Below, one piece after another: positions 28,209 through 37,903 of a DNA stretch of 46,097 nt. Source of the stretch: Rugamonas violacea (GTDB lineage Bacteria > Pseudomonadota > Gammaproteobacteria > Burkholderiales > Burkholderiaceae_D); NCBI RefSeq assembly GCF_016461825.1, contig NZ_JAEMNU010000149.1, positions 11,202 to 57,298 on the forward strand, in the 5' to 3' direction. The translations under genes and the position numbers were made by a program. The number at the start of each line of letters is the position of its first letter. Position 1 is the first letter of the stretch. The notes under the pieces were generated by a model. The model searched no databases and was not told where the DNA came from. It worked only from the letters and a program-made list of their open reading frames with translations.

Positions 28209-28246
28209 AAAAAAACCCGCCGGTTCGCACCGGCGGGTTTTTTTTT
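28209..28246. terminator. Bidirectional rho-independent terminator (TBDT 3 and aroG)
   Basis: A-run plus CCCGCCGGT (to 28224), TCGC loop, ACCGGCGGG plus T-run (to 28246). The stem is perfect and both flanks carry the needed A/T tracts, so it ends TBDT 3 on the plus strand and aroG on the minus strand. Confidence 0.9.
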
Positions 28247-28292
28247 CTTGCCGGGCGCGGCGCCGAGGACTGGGCACCGGCCGCGGCGGCGC

Positions 28293-29354
28293 CTAGTCCT
28301 CGGCGCGCAGGCGGCGCTGGCGCACGGCGGCGGCCAGGCCTTGCAGCACTTGCACGCTGCTGTCCCAGTCGATGCAACCGTCGGTGACCGACTGGCCGTA
28401 GACCAATTCCTTGCCCGGCACCAAATCCTGGCGGCCGGCCACCAGGTGCGACTCGATCATCACGCCGACGATGCGCTGGTCGCCGCCGGCCACCTGGGCG
28501 GCGATGTCGGCGCACACCGGCACCTGGTTTTCCGGCTTCTTCGAGCTATTCGCGTGCGAGGCGTCGATCATCAGGCGCGCCGCCAGGCCCTGCGCGGCGA
28601 TCGCCTTGCAAGCCTCGTCGACGCTGGCCGCGTCGTAGTTCGGCGCCTTGCCGCCGCGCAGGATGATGTGGCAATCCTCGTTGCCGTTGGTCGACACGAT
28701 GGCCGAGTGACCGCCCTTGGTGACCGAGAGGAAATGGTGGGGCTGCGAGGACGCCTTGATCGCCTCGACGGCGATCTTGACATTGCCGTCCGTGCCGTTC
28801 TTGAAACCGACCGGACAGGACAGTCCCGAGGCCAGCTCGCGGTGCACCTGCGACTCGGTGGTGCGGGCGCCGATCGCGCCCCAGCTGATCAGGTCGGCGA
28901 CGTATTGCGGGCTGATCACGTCGAGGAATTCGGTGCCGGCCGGCAAACCCAGGTCGTTGATATTGCGTAACAGCTCGCGCGCCATGCGCAGGCCGTCGTT
29001 GATGCGGAAACTGTTGTCCATATACGGATCGTTGATCAAGCCCTTCCAACCCACCGTGGTGCGCGGCTTTTCGAAGTAGACGCGCATGACGATTTCCAGC
29101 TCGCCGGCCAGTTCGCGGCGCAGCTTGACCAGACGGTGGGCGTATTCCATCGCCGCCTTCGGATCGTGGATGGAGCAAGGGCCGACCACCACCATCAAGC
29201 GGTCGTCCTGGCCATGCAGGATACGGTGCAGCGCGATGCGGGCGCCGGCAGCGGTCTGCTCGGCCTGCTCGGTGCACGCGAACTCGCGGATCAGATGCGC
29301 TGGCGGAGTCAGTTCCTTCATTTCACGGATACGCAAGTCGTCGGTACGGGGCAT
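28293..29354 (-). CDS. aroG: 3-deoxy-7-phosphoheptulonate (DAHP) synthase, AroG/F type
   Basis: First step of the shikimate pathway: phosphoenolpyruvate plus erythrose 4-phosphate to DAHP. It is a class I-alpha enzyme of 353 residues, close to E. coli AroG. Landmarks: VVVGPCSIHDPKAAMEYA near 55, MRVYFEKPRTTVGWKG, the PAGTEFLDVISPQY block, GARTTESQVHRELASGLS, GFKNGTDGN, and DASHANSSKKPENQ near 265. The start has AGGAGA at good spacing. Which aromatic amino acid inhibits the enzyme cannot be read safely from sequence. Expression is likely attenuated: a 22-codon Phe/Tyr-rich leader peptide (29462-29530) and a terminator (29389-29417) lie between promoter and gene. Confidence 0.96.
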   Translation of the reverse strand: MPRTDDLRIREMKELTPPAHLIREFACTEQAEQTAAGARIALHRILHGQDDRLMVVVGPCSIHDPKAAMEYAHRLVKLRRELAGELEIVMRVYFEKPRTTVGWKGLINDPYMDNSFRINDGLRMARELLRNINDLGLPAGTEFLDVISPQYVADLISWGAIGARTTESQVHRELASGLSCPVGFKNGTDGNVKIAVEAIKASSQPHHFLSVTKGGHSAIVSTNGNEDCHIILRGGKAPNYDAASVDEACKAIAAQGLAARLMIDASHANSSKKPENQVPVCADIAAQVAGGDQRIVGVMIESHLVAGRQDLVPGKELVYGQSVTDGCIDWDSSVQVLQGLAAAVRQRRLRAED

Positions 29355-29388
29355 ACTGTTTCTCCTAAGTCGAACTATTGGTAGGGAT

Positions 29389-29417
29389 AAAAAAAACCGC
29401 CATCACTGGCGGTTTTT
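29389..29417 (-). terminator. aroG attenuator (leader terminator)
   Basis: On the minus strand, AAAAACCGCC-AGTGAT-GGCGGT followed by eight U (29389-29396), ending 35 nt before the aroG ATG. Its 5' arm ACCGCC can instead pair with GGCGGT at 29469-29474 inside the leader-peptide codons, forming an antiterminator. Confidence 0.85.
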
Positions 29418-29461
29418 AGGAATCTGCTGGGAGCTCGTTGTGCTGCTACGTGAACCGGCCG

Positions 29462-29530
29462 CTACTCCACCGCCTTGAGGTTGGAATTGCTAAAGTAAAA
29501 ATAGCCGGTAAAGAAAATGAAGCTGTGCAT
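29462..29530 (-). CDS. aroG leader peptide, Phe/Tyr-rich (attenuation peptide)
   Basis: A 22-codon open frame, ATG at 29530 to TAG at 29462, begins MHS, continues FIFFTGYFYF and ends SNSNLKAVE. Five Phe and two Tyr fall within ten consecutive codons (4-13), a density like that of the pheA leader peptide of enteric bacteria. The frame starts about 19 nt after the predicted transcription start. Its last codons AAG-GCG-GTG contain GGCGGT, which is complementary to the 5' arm of the downstream terminator. A ribosome stalled on the Phe/Tyr codons would leave GGCGGT free to form the antiterminator. A ribosome that reaches the TAG would cover it and let the terminator form. Ribosome site weak (GGAC). 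Function inferred from layout. Confidence 0.8.
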   Translation of the reverse strand: MHSFIFFTGYFYFSNSNLKAVE

Positions 29531-29555
29531 GATCGCGTCCGTAAGTGTTGGAATG

Positions 29556-29585
29556 ACTATAACAACACTAGCCCGAACTTGGCAA
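29556..29585 (-). promoter_or_regulatory. Promoter of the aroG leader-aroG transcript
   Basis: On the minus strand, TTGCCA (29580-29585, five of six) and TATAGT (29556-29561, five of six), 18-nt spacing. Transcription would start near 29549, giving a leader of about 195 nt. Confidence 0.65.
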
Positions 29586-29664
29586 GCATTTACTTCGACT
29601 TCACGCCAGTTTGCCGCTCGGGGCCGGTTTCGCCCGGCGCCGCCCGTCGCCCGCGAGCAGGGCC

Positions 29665-30951
29665 TCACAGCACCTCCAGGTAGACGCGTTGGATCACATT
29701 GTGGTGGTAACCGACGGGATTGAAGACCAGCTGCTCGGCCTGGCCGGCGCCGGCGCGGTTGACGGCGCGCGCCATCAGCACCAGCGAACCGGGCGCGCCG
29801 GGCCGCAGCGCCAGGGTGAAGACGCGGAAGGAAAAGCGGCCCAGGTCCGGCCCCAGCCGGGCCGCGCGCCAAGTCGCCCCCAGGTCGGCCGACACCTCGA
29901 CCAGCGCGATGCCGGCGCCGCCGTCCCAGGCGATGCCGGCCACCTTGATCGGCCTGCCGCGGGCGCAGCGCTGGCCGCTGCGCGGCGCGGTGATCAGGGA
30001 ATTCACCAGCAGCGTGGTGACCGGCTCGTCGTCCCGGCCGACCTGGGAGGCGAAACGGGGGGTGTCGAACTTGCCCAGCGGCAAGCGGTAGGCCGTGTTC
30101 ATCCAGAAACCGTCCTCGGCCCGGTTCAGCACGCGGATCGCCACCAGTTGCTTGACCCAATAAGTCGCGCTCCAGCCCGCCACCACCAGGCGCACCGGGT
30201 AGCCGTTCCAGCGCGGCAGCGGCTGGCCGTTCATCTCGAAGGCCAGCAGGGTGTTCTCGTCCAGGGCCACGGCCAGCGGCAGCGATTTGACGTAATCGGC
30301 TGTCTGTTCCAGCACGGCATGGTCGGCGCCGCCGAAGGCCACCTCCAGCGCCTCCGGCAGCAGGCCGGCGGCGGCCAGCACGTCGCGCAGGCGCACGCCG
30401 CGCCAGCGCGCATTGCCCATCGCGCCGACGCCCCACTGAAGACCCGGCACACGGGGCTGGAACAGGCTGCGGCGGTTGCCGGCGCACTGGCAGACGGCGG
30501 TGATCTCGCACAGCGGGAAGTCGCGGCGCAACTGCGCCAAGGTGAAATGCGCGGCGCGCGCGGCGCCCTCGCCGCCCACACTGAGCGACCAGTCGGCCGC
30601 CTTGGTCCGGGCAATCCCGGTCAGGTGGTTGCGCACGAAAAAGGCCCGGTTGGATGTGATAGCCGTGCGGAAATATTCGACCGGGGTTTCGAAGTTGGCC
30701 GGGCGATAGGTCTGGCTGATCAGCGGCAGCTTGCCCGGCAGGGCGAAGCGGCGCCGCTCCTGCGGGGCGCCCTCGGGCGGCTCGGCCAAGCCCGGCGCGG
30801 CGGCAACGCCGGACCGCCCGGCCGGCGCGCGCAACGGCGCCACCGTGGCCGGGACGCCGGCCGCCGCCCGGCCCGGCAGGCCGCGCCGCGCCGGATGCTC
30901 CACGGCGCGCTGCGCCGACCGCTTCAAAGCCCGTTGCAAGGACAGTTTCAT
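29665..30951 (-). CDS. Sulfite-oxidase-family molybdopterin enzyme
   Basis: 428 residues of the sulfite oxidase/SorA/SoxC molybdopterin fold. The catalytic domain contains TSNRAFFVRNH near 99, the cofactor-ligand loop AVCQCAGNRRS with the probable Mo-binding Cys at about 156, GVGAMGNARWRGVRLRDVL, and MNGQPLPRWNGYPVRLVVAGW. A C-terminal Ig-like dimerisation domain (IKVAGIAWDGGAGIALVEVS) follows. The start is firm: GGGAGG lies just upstream of the ATG. The N-terminal 70 residues are Ala/Arg/Pro-rich without an evident hydrophobic segment or Tat motif, unusual for a family that is mostly periplasmic. No cytochrome partner is adjacent. Sulfite as substrate is a family guess only. Confidence 0.85.
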   Translation of the reverse strand: MKLSLQRALKRSAQRAVEHPARRGLPGRAAAGVPATVAPLRAPAGRSGVAAAPGLAEPPEGAPQERRRFALPGKLPLISQTYRPANFETPVEYFRTAITSNRAFFVRNHLTGIARTKAADWSLSVGGEGAARAAHFTLAQLRRDFPLCEITAVCQCAGNRRSLFQPRVPGLQWGVGAMGNARWRGVRLRDVLAAAGLLPEALEVAFGGADHAVLEQTADYVKSLPLAVALDENTLLAFEMNGQPLPRWNGYPVRLVVAGWSATYWVKQLVAIRVLNRAEDGFWMNTAYRLPLGKFDTPRFASQVGRDDEPVTTLLVNSLITAPRSGQRCARGRPIKVAGIAWDGGAGIALVEVSADLGATWRAARLGPDLGRFSFRVFTLALRPGAPGSLVLMARAVNRAGAGQAEQLVFNPVGYHHNVIQRVYLEVL

Positions 30952-31075
30952 CGCGCCTCCCGGTGGCTACGGCAAGCTGTCGATTCTACGCCGTCAACAT
31001 AACTGGACGGCAAGATAGACATAAAAAAAAGTAATAAAGACAAGCGTTGCAGACAAGAGCGCAACCGCCCGCGCG

Positions 31076-31101
31076 AAAAAAAACCGCCCTGGCGGGCGGT
31101 T
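31076..31101 (-). terminator. Rho-independent terminator of tldD
   Basis: On the minus strand AACCGCCC-GCCA-GGGCGGTT then a U-run to 31076, about 25 nt past the tldD stop. The stem is 8 bp. Confidence 0.85.
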
Positions 31102-31123
31102 CGGTGCGGCCGGGACGGCTGCC

Positions 31124-32584
<1,461 letters not shown>

Positions 32585-32650
32585 GGTAGGGTTCTTCAGT
32601 GTCGGTTCTTGGCTTGGATGCCATTGTAGTGGATGGCCGGCGCGGCGTCT

Positions 32651-33448
32651 TCACATGGTGCGATGTTTCAGCGCCGGCAGGCTGCTGCGCACGCCGGCCG
32701 TGAAGGCCGGATCGAGTTCGCCGCAGACCACGCCCTCGCCCTCGGCCAGCACAGCCTTGACCTCGCCCCAGGGGTCGATCAGCATGCTGTGGCCCCAAGT
32801 GCGCCGGCCGTTCTGGTGCAGGCCGCCCTGCGCCGCCGCCAGCACATAGCACTGGTTCTCGATGGCGCGGGCGCGCAACAGCACCTCCCAGTGCGCCCGG
32901 CCGGTGGTGTGGGTGAAGGCGGCCGGCACCACGATCAGCTCGACCGGCCCCATGGCGCGGTACAGCTCGGGGAAGCGCAGGTCGTAGCAAACCGACAGGC
33001 CAACCTTGCCGAAGTCGGTCTCGACCGTGCCGATGCCGGCGCCGGCGACGATGGTCTTGCTTTCGTCATAGGACTCGCCGTCCTTGGAAAAGCCGAACAG
33101 GTGGATCTTGTCGTAGCGGCCGACGTGGCGGCCCTGCGGGTCGTAGACCAGGGTGGTGTTGACCACCTTGCCGTCCTGGTCGCTGGCCAGCGGCAAGGTG
33201 CCGCCGATCAGCCAGACACCGTGCTGGCGCGCCATGCCGGCCATGAAATCCTGGATCGGGCCGCTGCCCAGCGGCTCGGCGTGGGCCACCTTGTCGCTGT
33301 CGGACAGGCCCATGATGGCCCAGTACTCGGGCAGCAGCAACAGCTTGGCGCCCTGTGCGGCGGCCTGGCCGATCAGCCGGCGCGCGCTGGCGAGGTTGTC
33401 CGCCACCGAGGGCGAGGAAATCATTTGGATTGCGGCGATTGGGGTCAT
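32651..33448 (-). CDS. Nit1-type carbon-nitrogen hydrolase (deaminated glutathione amidase-like)
   Basis: Nitrilase-superfamily amidase, 265 residues. The catalytic triad is complete: Glu41 (LLLLPEYW), Lys114 (GRYDKIHLFGF) and Cys154 (LSVCYDLRFPELYR). The FSKDGESYDESKT and RARAIENQCYVLAAAQGG segments are typical of the Nit1/NIT1 group, which hydrolyses deaminated glutathione as metabolite repair. Assignment within the superfamily is likely but not certain. It lies between yhdP (91-nt gap) and tldD (66-nt gap), same strand, probably one operon. The upstream gap contains a tandem 25-bp duplication. Confidence 0.9.
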   Translation of the reverse strand: MTPIAAIQMISSPSVADNLASARRLIGQAAAQGAKLLLLPEYWAIMGLSDSDKVAHAEPLGSGPIQDFMAGMARQHGVWLIGGTLPLASDQDGKVVNTTLVYDPQGRHVGRYDKIHLFGFSKDGESYDESKTIVAGAGIGTVETDFGKVGLSVCYDLRFPELYRAMGPVELIVVPAAFTHTTGRAHWEVLLRARAIENQCYVLAAAQGGLHQNGRRTWGHSMLIDPWGEVKAVLAEGEGVVCGELDPAFTAGVRSSLPALKHRTM

Positions 33449-33465
33449 AAAGCGGTCCTGTTCGA

Positions 33466-33516
33466 TGGGCGGTTTATTCGGCTGTTCTTATGGGCGGTTT
33501 TTATCGGCTGTTCTTA
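33466..33516. repeat. Tandem 25/26-bp direct repeat upstream of the amidase gene
   Basis: TGGGCGGTTT..TCGGCTGTTCTTA occurs twice head to tail (33466-33490 and 33491-33516), differing by a one-base indel and a substitution. It looks like a recent local duplication in the yhdP-amidase gap. Confidence 0.75.
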
Positions 33517-33539
33517 TATGTGGCGCGGCGGCGCGGCGG

Positions 33540-36500
33540 CTAATTGCCGGCCTTCGGCGCGGCCTCCAATTTACCACCTTCCAGCTTGGTCACCACCGGC
33601 GCCTTCCACGGTCCGGTGATCTGCATCTGGTAGGTCAGCGCCTTCATCACCGGCGCGCTGAGGAACAGCTGGGCGAGGAAGCTACCGATGCCGATCACCG
33701 GGTTGACCGCCAGCGCATAGACCAGCGGCGCGGTGCCCAGGTTGACCTGGGGAATCACCACGACGTGCAGATTGGTGGTCTCGTTGGCGATGTCGGCGGT
33801 GCCGTCCATCAACACGGTGGCGGCCACGCCGTGCATCTTCAGGTTGTCGGTCTTGACGATGCCGTGGTTGATGGCGGCGTTGGCGGTGATGCCGTCGAAG
33901 GCCAGGCCCTCGGAGAAGACATCGTGGAAGTCGAGCTTGAGCAGGCGCGGCAGGGCTTGCAGGCTGAGCACGCCGAGCAGCTTGGCGGCGCCCGGGTCTT
34001 GCTTGAGGAACTGGCCCTTCTCGACGTTCAGGCTGATCTGGCCGGACAGGCTGGGGATGTCGAAGGAGTACGGCAGGCCCTTCCAGGCGATGTCGCCGTT
34101 GAGCTTGCCCTTGCCGTTGCGCAGCGTGCCGGCGAAGCCGAAACGGTCGAGCAGCTTGCCGGCGTCGTTGATGTCGAGCACGAAGTTCAGGCTGCTGTTC
34201 TGCACGCCGTCCCGGCCGAGCCACTTGCCGGTGCCCCTCAACTCGCCGTCGGCGTTACTCAGCGACAACTTGTTGACGCGCCAGTCGCGCGCGCCGGTGT
34301 TCAGCACATTGTTCAGCGCGTTGCTGGCCTGCAGTTCCAGCCGGCCGAGCGGCTTGTTGAACAGCTCGAAGCGCTCGACGACGATGTCGAGCGCCGGGAT
34401 GGTGGCCACCGCGCTCTTGCCGTCGAGCAGCTCCTTGACGTCGTCGGCGGCCGACTCGGGGATGATCAGCGAGGACAGCCGCGCCGTCACCTTGCCCAGG
34501 CCGACGCCGCTGGGCGACTCGTTCCAGGTCAGGTAGCCGGAGGCCTGGGTGGCGTCGATGTTGGCCTGCCACATGCCCTTCTGGTGGCTGGCGCCGAGCA
34601 CCACGTTCTCCAGCTTGCGCTCGCCGATCAGCAGCTCGCCGGCGCGCACCGCGATGCTGTCGGCCAGGACGTACTGGGCGATGTCGGCGGCCTCGGCGGC
34701 GCCGGCCCTGGCCGGTTCCGCCTTGCCCGCCACTTCGGCGCCGAAGTCCAGCCAGTTGTCGACGTTGAGCGAACGCAGGCTCAGCGACATGGCCATGCCG
34801 CTGTCCGGCTCGGGCGCCGGGGTGTTGACGCCGATGCCGCCACGGCTCAGCCGCCACGGCGTCTTGCCCTGCTTCTGCCGCTGGTAGCGCGCCGAAATAT
34901 TGCCGCCCAGCGCGACGCGGATCTCGTCGCGCATCAGCCCGGCCTCATTGGCGCCGCCGCCGCTGAGCACGAAGTGCAGCGGCAAGGGATCGGCCGGCGC
35001 CTTGCGCAGCGGCGCCGGCAGGTCCAGGCCGAGACCGGCCAGGGTCGAGTCGACCGTCACCGTCACCTGGTGCTCGCGCGCCGTCACCAGGCCGCTGTAG
35101 CGGGTGGCGCCGGAGAAATGGCCGGCCAGCCGCTGCATCATCGGCGACGGGTAGTTCTTGCGGAAGCCGTCGGCGGTGAGGCTGCCGGCCAGCTTGACGG
35201 CGATGCTGTTGTCGCGCTGGCTGCCGCCGGAGATGGCCACCGGGCCGCCGAGGAAATAGCCGGACAGCGCGTTCAGGTTGACGCCGTGTTCGTTGAACTC
35301 GATCTTGCCCTGCGAGGCCAGGACCGGCGGCAGATCGTTGAACAACACGATGTCGTTGCCGGCCAGTTGCAGACTGCCCTGCACCTTCGATTCGATCAGG
35401 TGGCTCAGCGGCAGGTGCAGCTTCAGGCCCAGCCTGGCGTTGCCGCTGGCCAGGGTCTCGTCGGTGAAGTGGGCGATCCATTCCAGCACCGGGCTGGCCA
35501 CCACGTATTTGAGGAATTCCTGCATCGGGCCGGCGGCGGCGCCGTCGATGTCGAGCACCATGTCGTGCACGCCCAGGTCGGGGATCACCGCCTTCACGCC
35601 GCTCAGCGCGACGCCGCCGGTGGTGGCGGTGTCGCCGCGAATTTCCATGCGGGTGCGCTCGAACACGAAGCTGCCCTTGATATGCTCGGCCTGCGGCCAC
35701 AGCGGCGCCTTGCCGTCGGCGGCGAACTGGCCGGGCGCGTAGTTCAGCTTGCCATCCTCCAAACGCCCGGCGACGCGGAACTCGCCGCGCGCGCGCTCGG
35801 CCGGGGTGTCGCCGCGGAAAGGGAAGTGGGCCAGGTCGCCGCGCAGGCGCAGCGCGACGTCCTGCGCCACGCCGCCCTCGAGCGCGCCGCTGAGCCAGTG
35901 GCGCAGCTCGTGCGGGGTCTGCAGCGGCAGGTAGCGGTCGATCTTGTTCAGCTCGAAGCCGTTCAGGCGGCCACTGAAGTCGGCCACGCCGGCGCCCTTG
36001 CCGCCCAGCGGCAGGCGGTGGCTGCCGCTGAGCGAACCGCTCAGGCCCTGCTGGACGAAATCCATCGCGTCGAGCTGGAGCAGCAGCGCCTCCTTGCCCT
36101 CGAAGGACCAGCGGGCGCGCAGCGCCAGCTTGTCGAAGGGCATGTCCGCCTCGCTGAAATAGGCCGGCAGACGCAACACCAGTTGCTGCGAGTCCAGGTT
36201 CAGGCTGCCGCCCTGCTCGCTGGCGTCGATGCTGCCGCTCAGATTGTCGAAGCCGGGCATGGCCGGCGTGCCGGCGACGGCCGGCGTCTTGGCCGACTTC
36301 GCCTGCGCCGGGCGGGCCGCCAGCGGCTGCAGGCCGAGGCCGTCGAGGCGGCCCTTGACGCGGTAGCTGCGCAGCGCCGGCCAACTGCCGCTCCACTCGG
36401 CGGCGACGTCGAGCAAGCGGCCGCGCGGCGCCAACTCGGCCAGCAAGCCGCGCTGCTGCTCGGCGAGCGGCAGCTTGTCGGCCAGGCTGGCCAGGGTTTG

Positions 36501-37715
36501 CAGGTCGAGCACGCTGGCGCTCAGCTCGGTGCGGGCCGGCTTGCTCGGGCTGGCGGCGATGTAGCGCTCGGTCAAGGTGGTCGGCGCCATCGCGATGCCG
36601 TCGCGGGTGGTCAGCGAGAAATCGTTCAGGCTGACGCTGTGGCCGCGCGCGCCGAAGGTCGGCTTGCCGCTGGGCTGGCCGCCGCTGGGCGCCGCCGCGA
36701 TCTCTTCCTTGGCCGCGACGCGGCCCTGCACGCGCAGCAGGTCGAGCGGCGGCACGTCCTGGCCCAGCACGGCGGCCAGGTCGACCAGGCCGACGTCGGC
36801 GGTGAAGCCGGCCAGGCGGGCGTGGTCAAGGCTGAGCCAGGCGCGCAGCGAGCCCCGGCCCGAGCGCAGGTCGAGCGGATAGTCGAGATAGGTTTTCCAC
36901 GCCGCCAGGTCGGCGTCGCGCAGGTCGGCGTACAACTCGCCCTTCCACAGCGCCACGTCGGACAGGCGCTTGGCGAAGGCCGGGTGGACGAAGTCGGCGC
37001 GCACATCGAGCGGCGCGCTGAGCGCGGCCGGCGGCGTCGCCTGCAGGGCGAACTGGTGGCGCCGCCATTGGTTGCGCAGCACCAGGCGCAGGTTTTGCAA
37101 GGTCAGCGGCGCGGCGCCGCGCTGCCGGTCGGTCCAGTCCAGCCGGCCCTCGCGGATGACGATCTCGCGCTGCGACAACAGCCAGTCGGCGCCCTTGCCG
37201 TCGCCCGGCTTGGCCGGGTCGAAATACATCCCGGCGGCGTACAGCTTGCCGTCGGCCTCGCGCCGCACGTCGAGCTGGGGACGGATCAGTTCGAGCGAAT
37301 CGAAACGCACGTCGGCCGCCAGCACGCTCCACCACGACAGGGTGGCCGAGACGCTCGGCAGGCTCAGCACTTGATTGCCCCGGGCATCGCGCAACACCAC
37401 GTCGCCGAGGAAGAGATTGGGCCGCAGCCCGGTCCACGAGGCGTAGACGCGGGCGATGCTGACCGGGTTGCCGACGGCGCGGCTGGCCAGCCGTTCGATG
37501 TCGCCCTTGTAATGGTCGATATTCGGCAACACGGCATAGCGCAGGCTGAGGAACAGCACGGCGAAGAGGAAATACAGCAGCAGCACCAGCTTGACGCAGA
37601 AACCCAGCACGTGGTGGGTGGCCAGGTTGCACACCCGATAGGCGGCACGCAGCCGGTGCCAGCGCTGGGCCAATGGTCCCTCGTCTGTCACGCTGGTCGG
37701 TTCCGGTTTTTGCAT
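33540..37715 (-). CDS. yhdP: AsmA-like inner-membrane protein YhdP
   Basis: Very large AsmA/TamB-class protein (1,391 residues) of the YhdP/DUF3971 family. It is anchored by one N-terminal transmembrane segment (about 40-62, VLGFCVKLVLLLYFLFAVLF) and extends across the periplasm as a long beta-groove. Family members move phospholipid to the outer membrane. Landmarks: YAVLPNIDHYKGDIERLASRAVG (YAVLPNIDHYKGDIERL), VRFDSLELIRPQLDVRREADG (ELIRPQLDVRREADG), VMDGTADIANETT-like VLMDGTADIANETTNLHVVV near 1,310 (LMDGTADIANETTNLHVV), and the end LTYQMQITGPWKAPVV. The ATG at 37715 is chosen; a TTG one codon upstream is also in frame. Divergent from glnE and first gene of the yhdP-amidase-tldD group. Confidence 0.93.
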   Translation of the reverse strand: MQKPEPTSVTDEGPLAQRWHRLRAAYRVCNLATHHVLGFCVKLVLLLYFLFAVLFLSLRYAVLPNIDHYKGDIERLASRAVGNPVSIARVYASWTGLRPNLFLGDVVLRDARGNQVLSLPSVSATLSWWSVLAADVRFDSLELIRPQLDVRREADGKLYAAGMYFDPAKPGDGKGADWLLSQREIVIREGRLDWTDRQRGAAPLTLQNLRLVLRNQWRRHQFALQATPPAALSAPLDVRADFVHPAFAKRLSDVALWKGELYADLRDADLAAWKTYLDYPLDLRSGRGSLRAWLSLDHARLAGFTADVGLVDLAAVLGQDVPPLDLLRVQGRVAAKEEIAAAPSGGQPSGKPTFGARGHSVSLNDFSLTTRDGIAMAPTTLTERYIAASPSKPARTELSASVLDLQTLASLADKLPLAEQQRGLLAELAPRGRLLDVAAEWSGSWPALRSYRVKGRLDGLGLQPLAARPAQAKSAKTPAVAGTPAMPGFDNLSGSIDASEQGGSLNLDSQQLVLRLPAYFSEADMPFDKLALRARWSFEGKEALLLQLDAMDFVQQGLSGSLSGSHRLPLGGKGAGVADFSGRLNGFELNKIDRYLPLQTPHELRHWLSGALEGGVAQDVALRLRGDLAHFPFRGDTPAERARGEFRVAGRLEDGKLNYAPGQFAADGKAPLWPQAEHIKGSFVFERTRMEIRGDTATTGGVALSGVKAVIPDLGVHDMVLDIDGAAAGPMQEFLKYVVASPVLEWIAHFTDETLASGNARLGLKLHLPLSHLIESKVQGSLQLAGNDIVLFNDLPPVLASQGKIEFNEHGVNLNALSGYFLGGPVAISGGSQRDNSIAVKLAGSLTADGFRKNYPSPMMQRLAGHFSGATRYSGLVTAREHQVTVTVDSTLAGLGLDLPAPLRKAPADPLPLHFVLSGGGANEAGLMRDEIRVALGGNISARYQRQKQGKTPWRLSRGGIGVNTPAPEPDSGMAMSLSLRSLNVDNWLDFGAEVAGKAEPARAGAAEAADIAQYVLADSIAVRAGELLIGERKLENVVLGASHQKGMWQANIDATQASGYLTWNESPSGVGLGKVTARLSSLIIPESAADDVKELLDGKSAVATIPALDIVVERFELFNKPLGRLELQASNALNNVLNTGARDWRVNKLSLSNADGELRGTGKWLGRDGVQNSSLNFVLDINDAGKLLDRFGFAGTLRNGKGKLNGDIAWKGLPYSFDIPSLSGQISLNVEKGQFLKQDPGAAKLLGVLSLQALPRLLKLDFHDVFSEGLAFDGITANAAINHGIVKTDNLKMHGVAATVLMDGTADIANETTNLHVVVIPQVNLGTAPLVYALAVNPVIGIGSFLAQLFLSAPVMKALTYQMQITGPWKAPVVTKLEGGKLEAAPKAGN

Positions 37716-37903
37716 CAATAAGCTAATAAATCAGGCCCGGCGTAAAATAAATCGCTAAAATCAATAGCGCACTTGCATCCAAGCAATGGCCCTCGGACTG
37801 CGGTGGTGCCGGGGTGCAAGCGTTTTCAGCCTGCGCGGCAATTTTACCGCATACCCGGTGCAATCCCGCGCCCACGATGTGTTATGTGTTCTTTCCGGAT
37901 TCC

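Noticed and set aside
29531..30511. Extension of the aroG leader-peptide frame upstream to 30511
   Set aside because: It runs off-frame through the sulfite-oxidase-like gene and across the aroG promoter. Only the part from the ATG at 29530 makes sense as a peptide.
33153..37721. 1,522-codon plus-strand frame opposite yhdP
   Set aside because: Antisense shadow; yhdP has a transmembrane anchor and family motifs, this frame has none.
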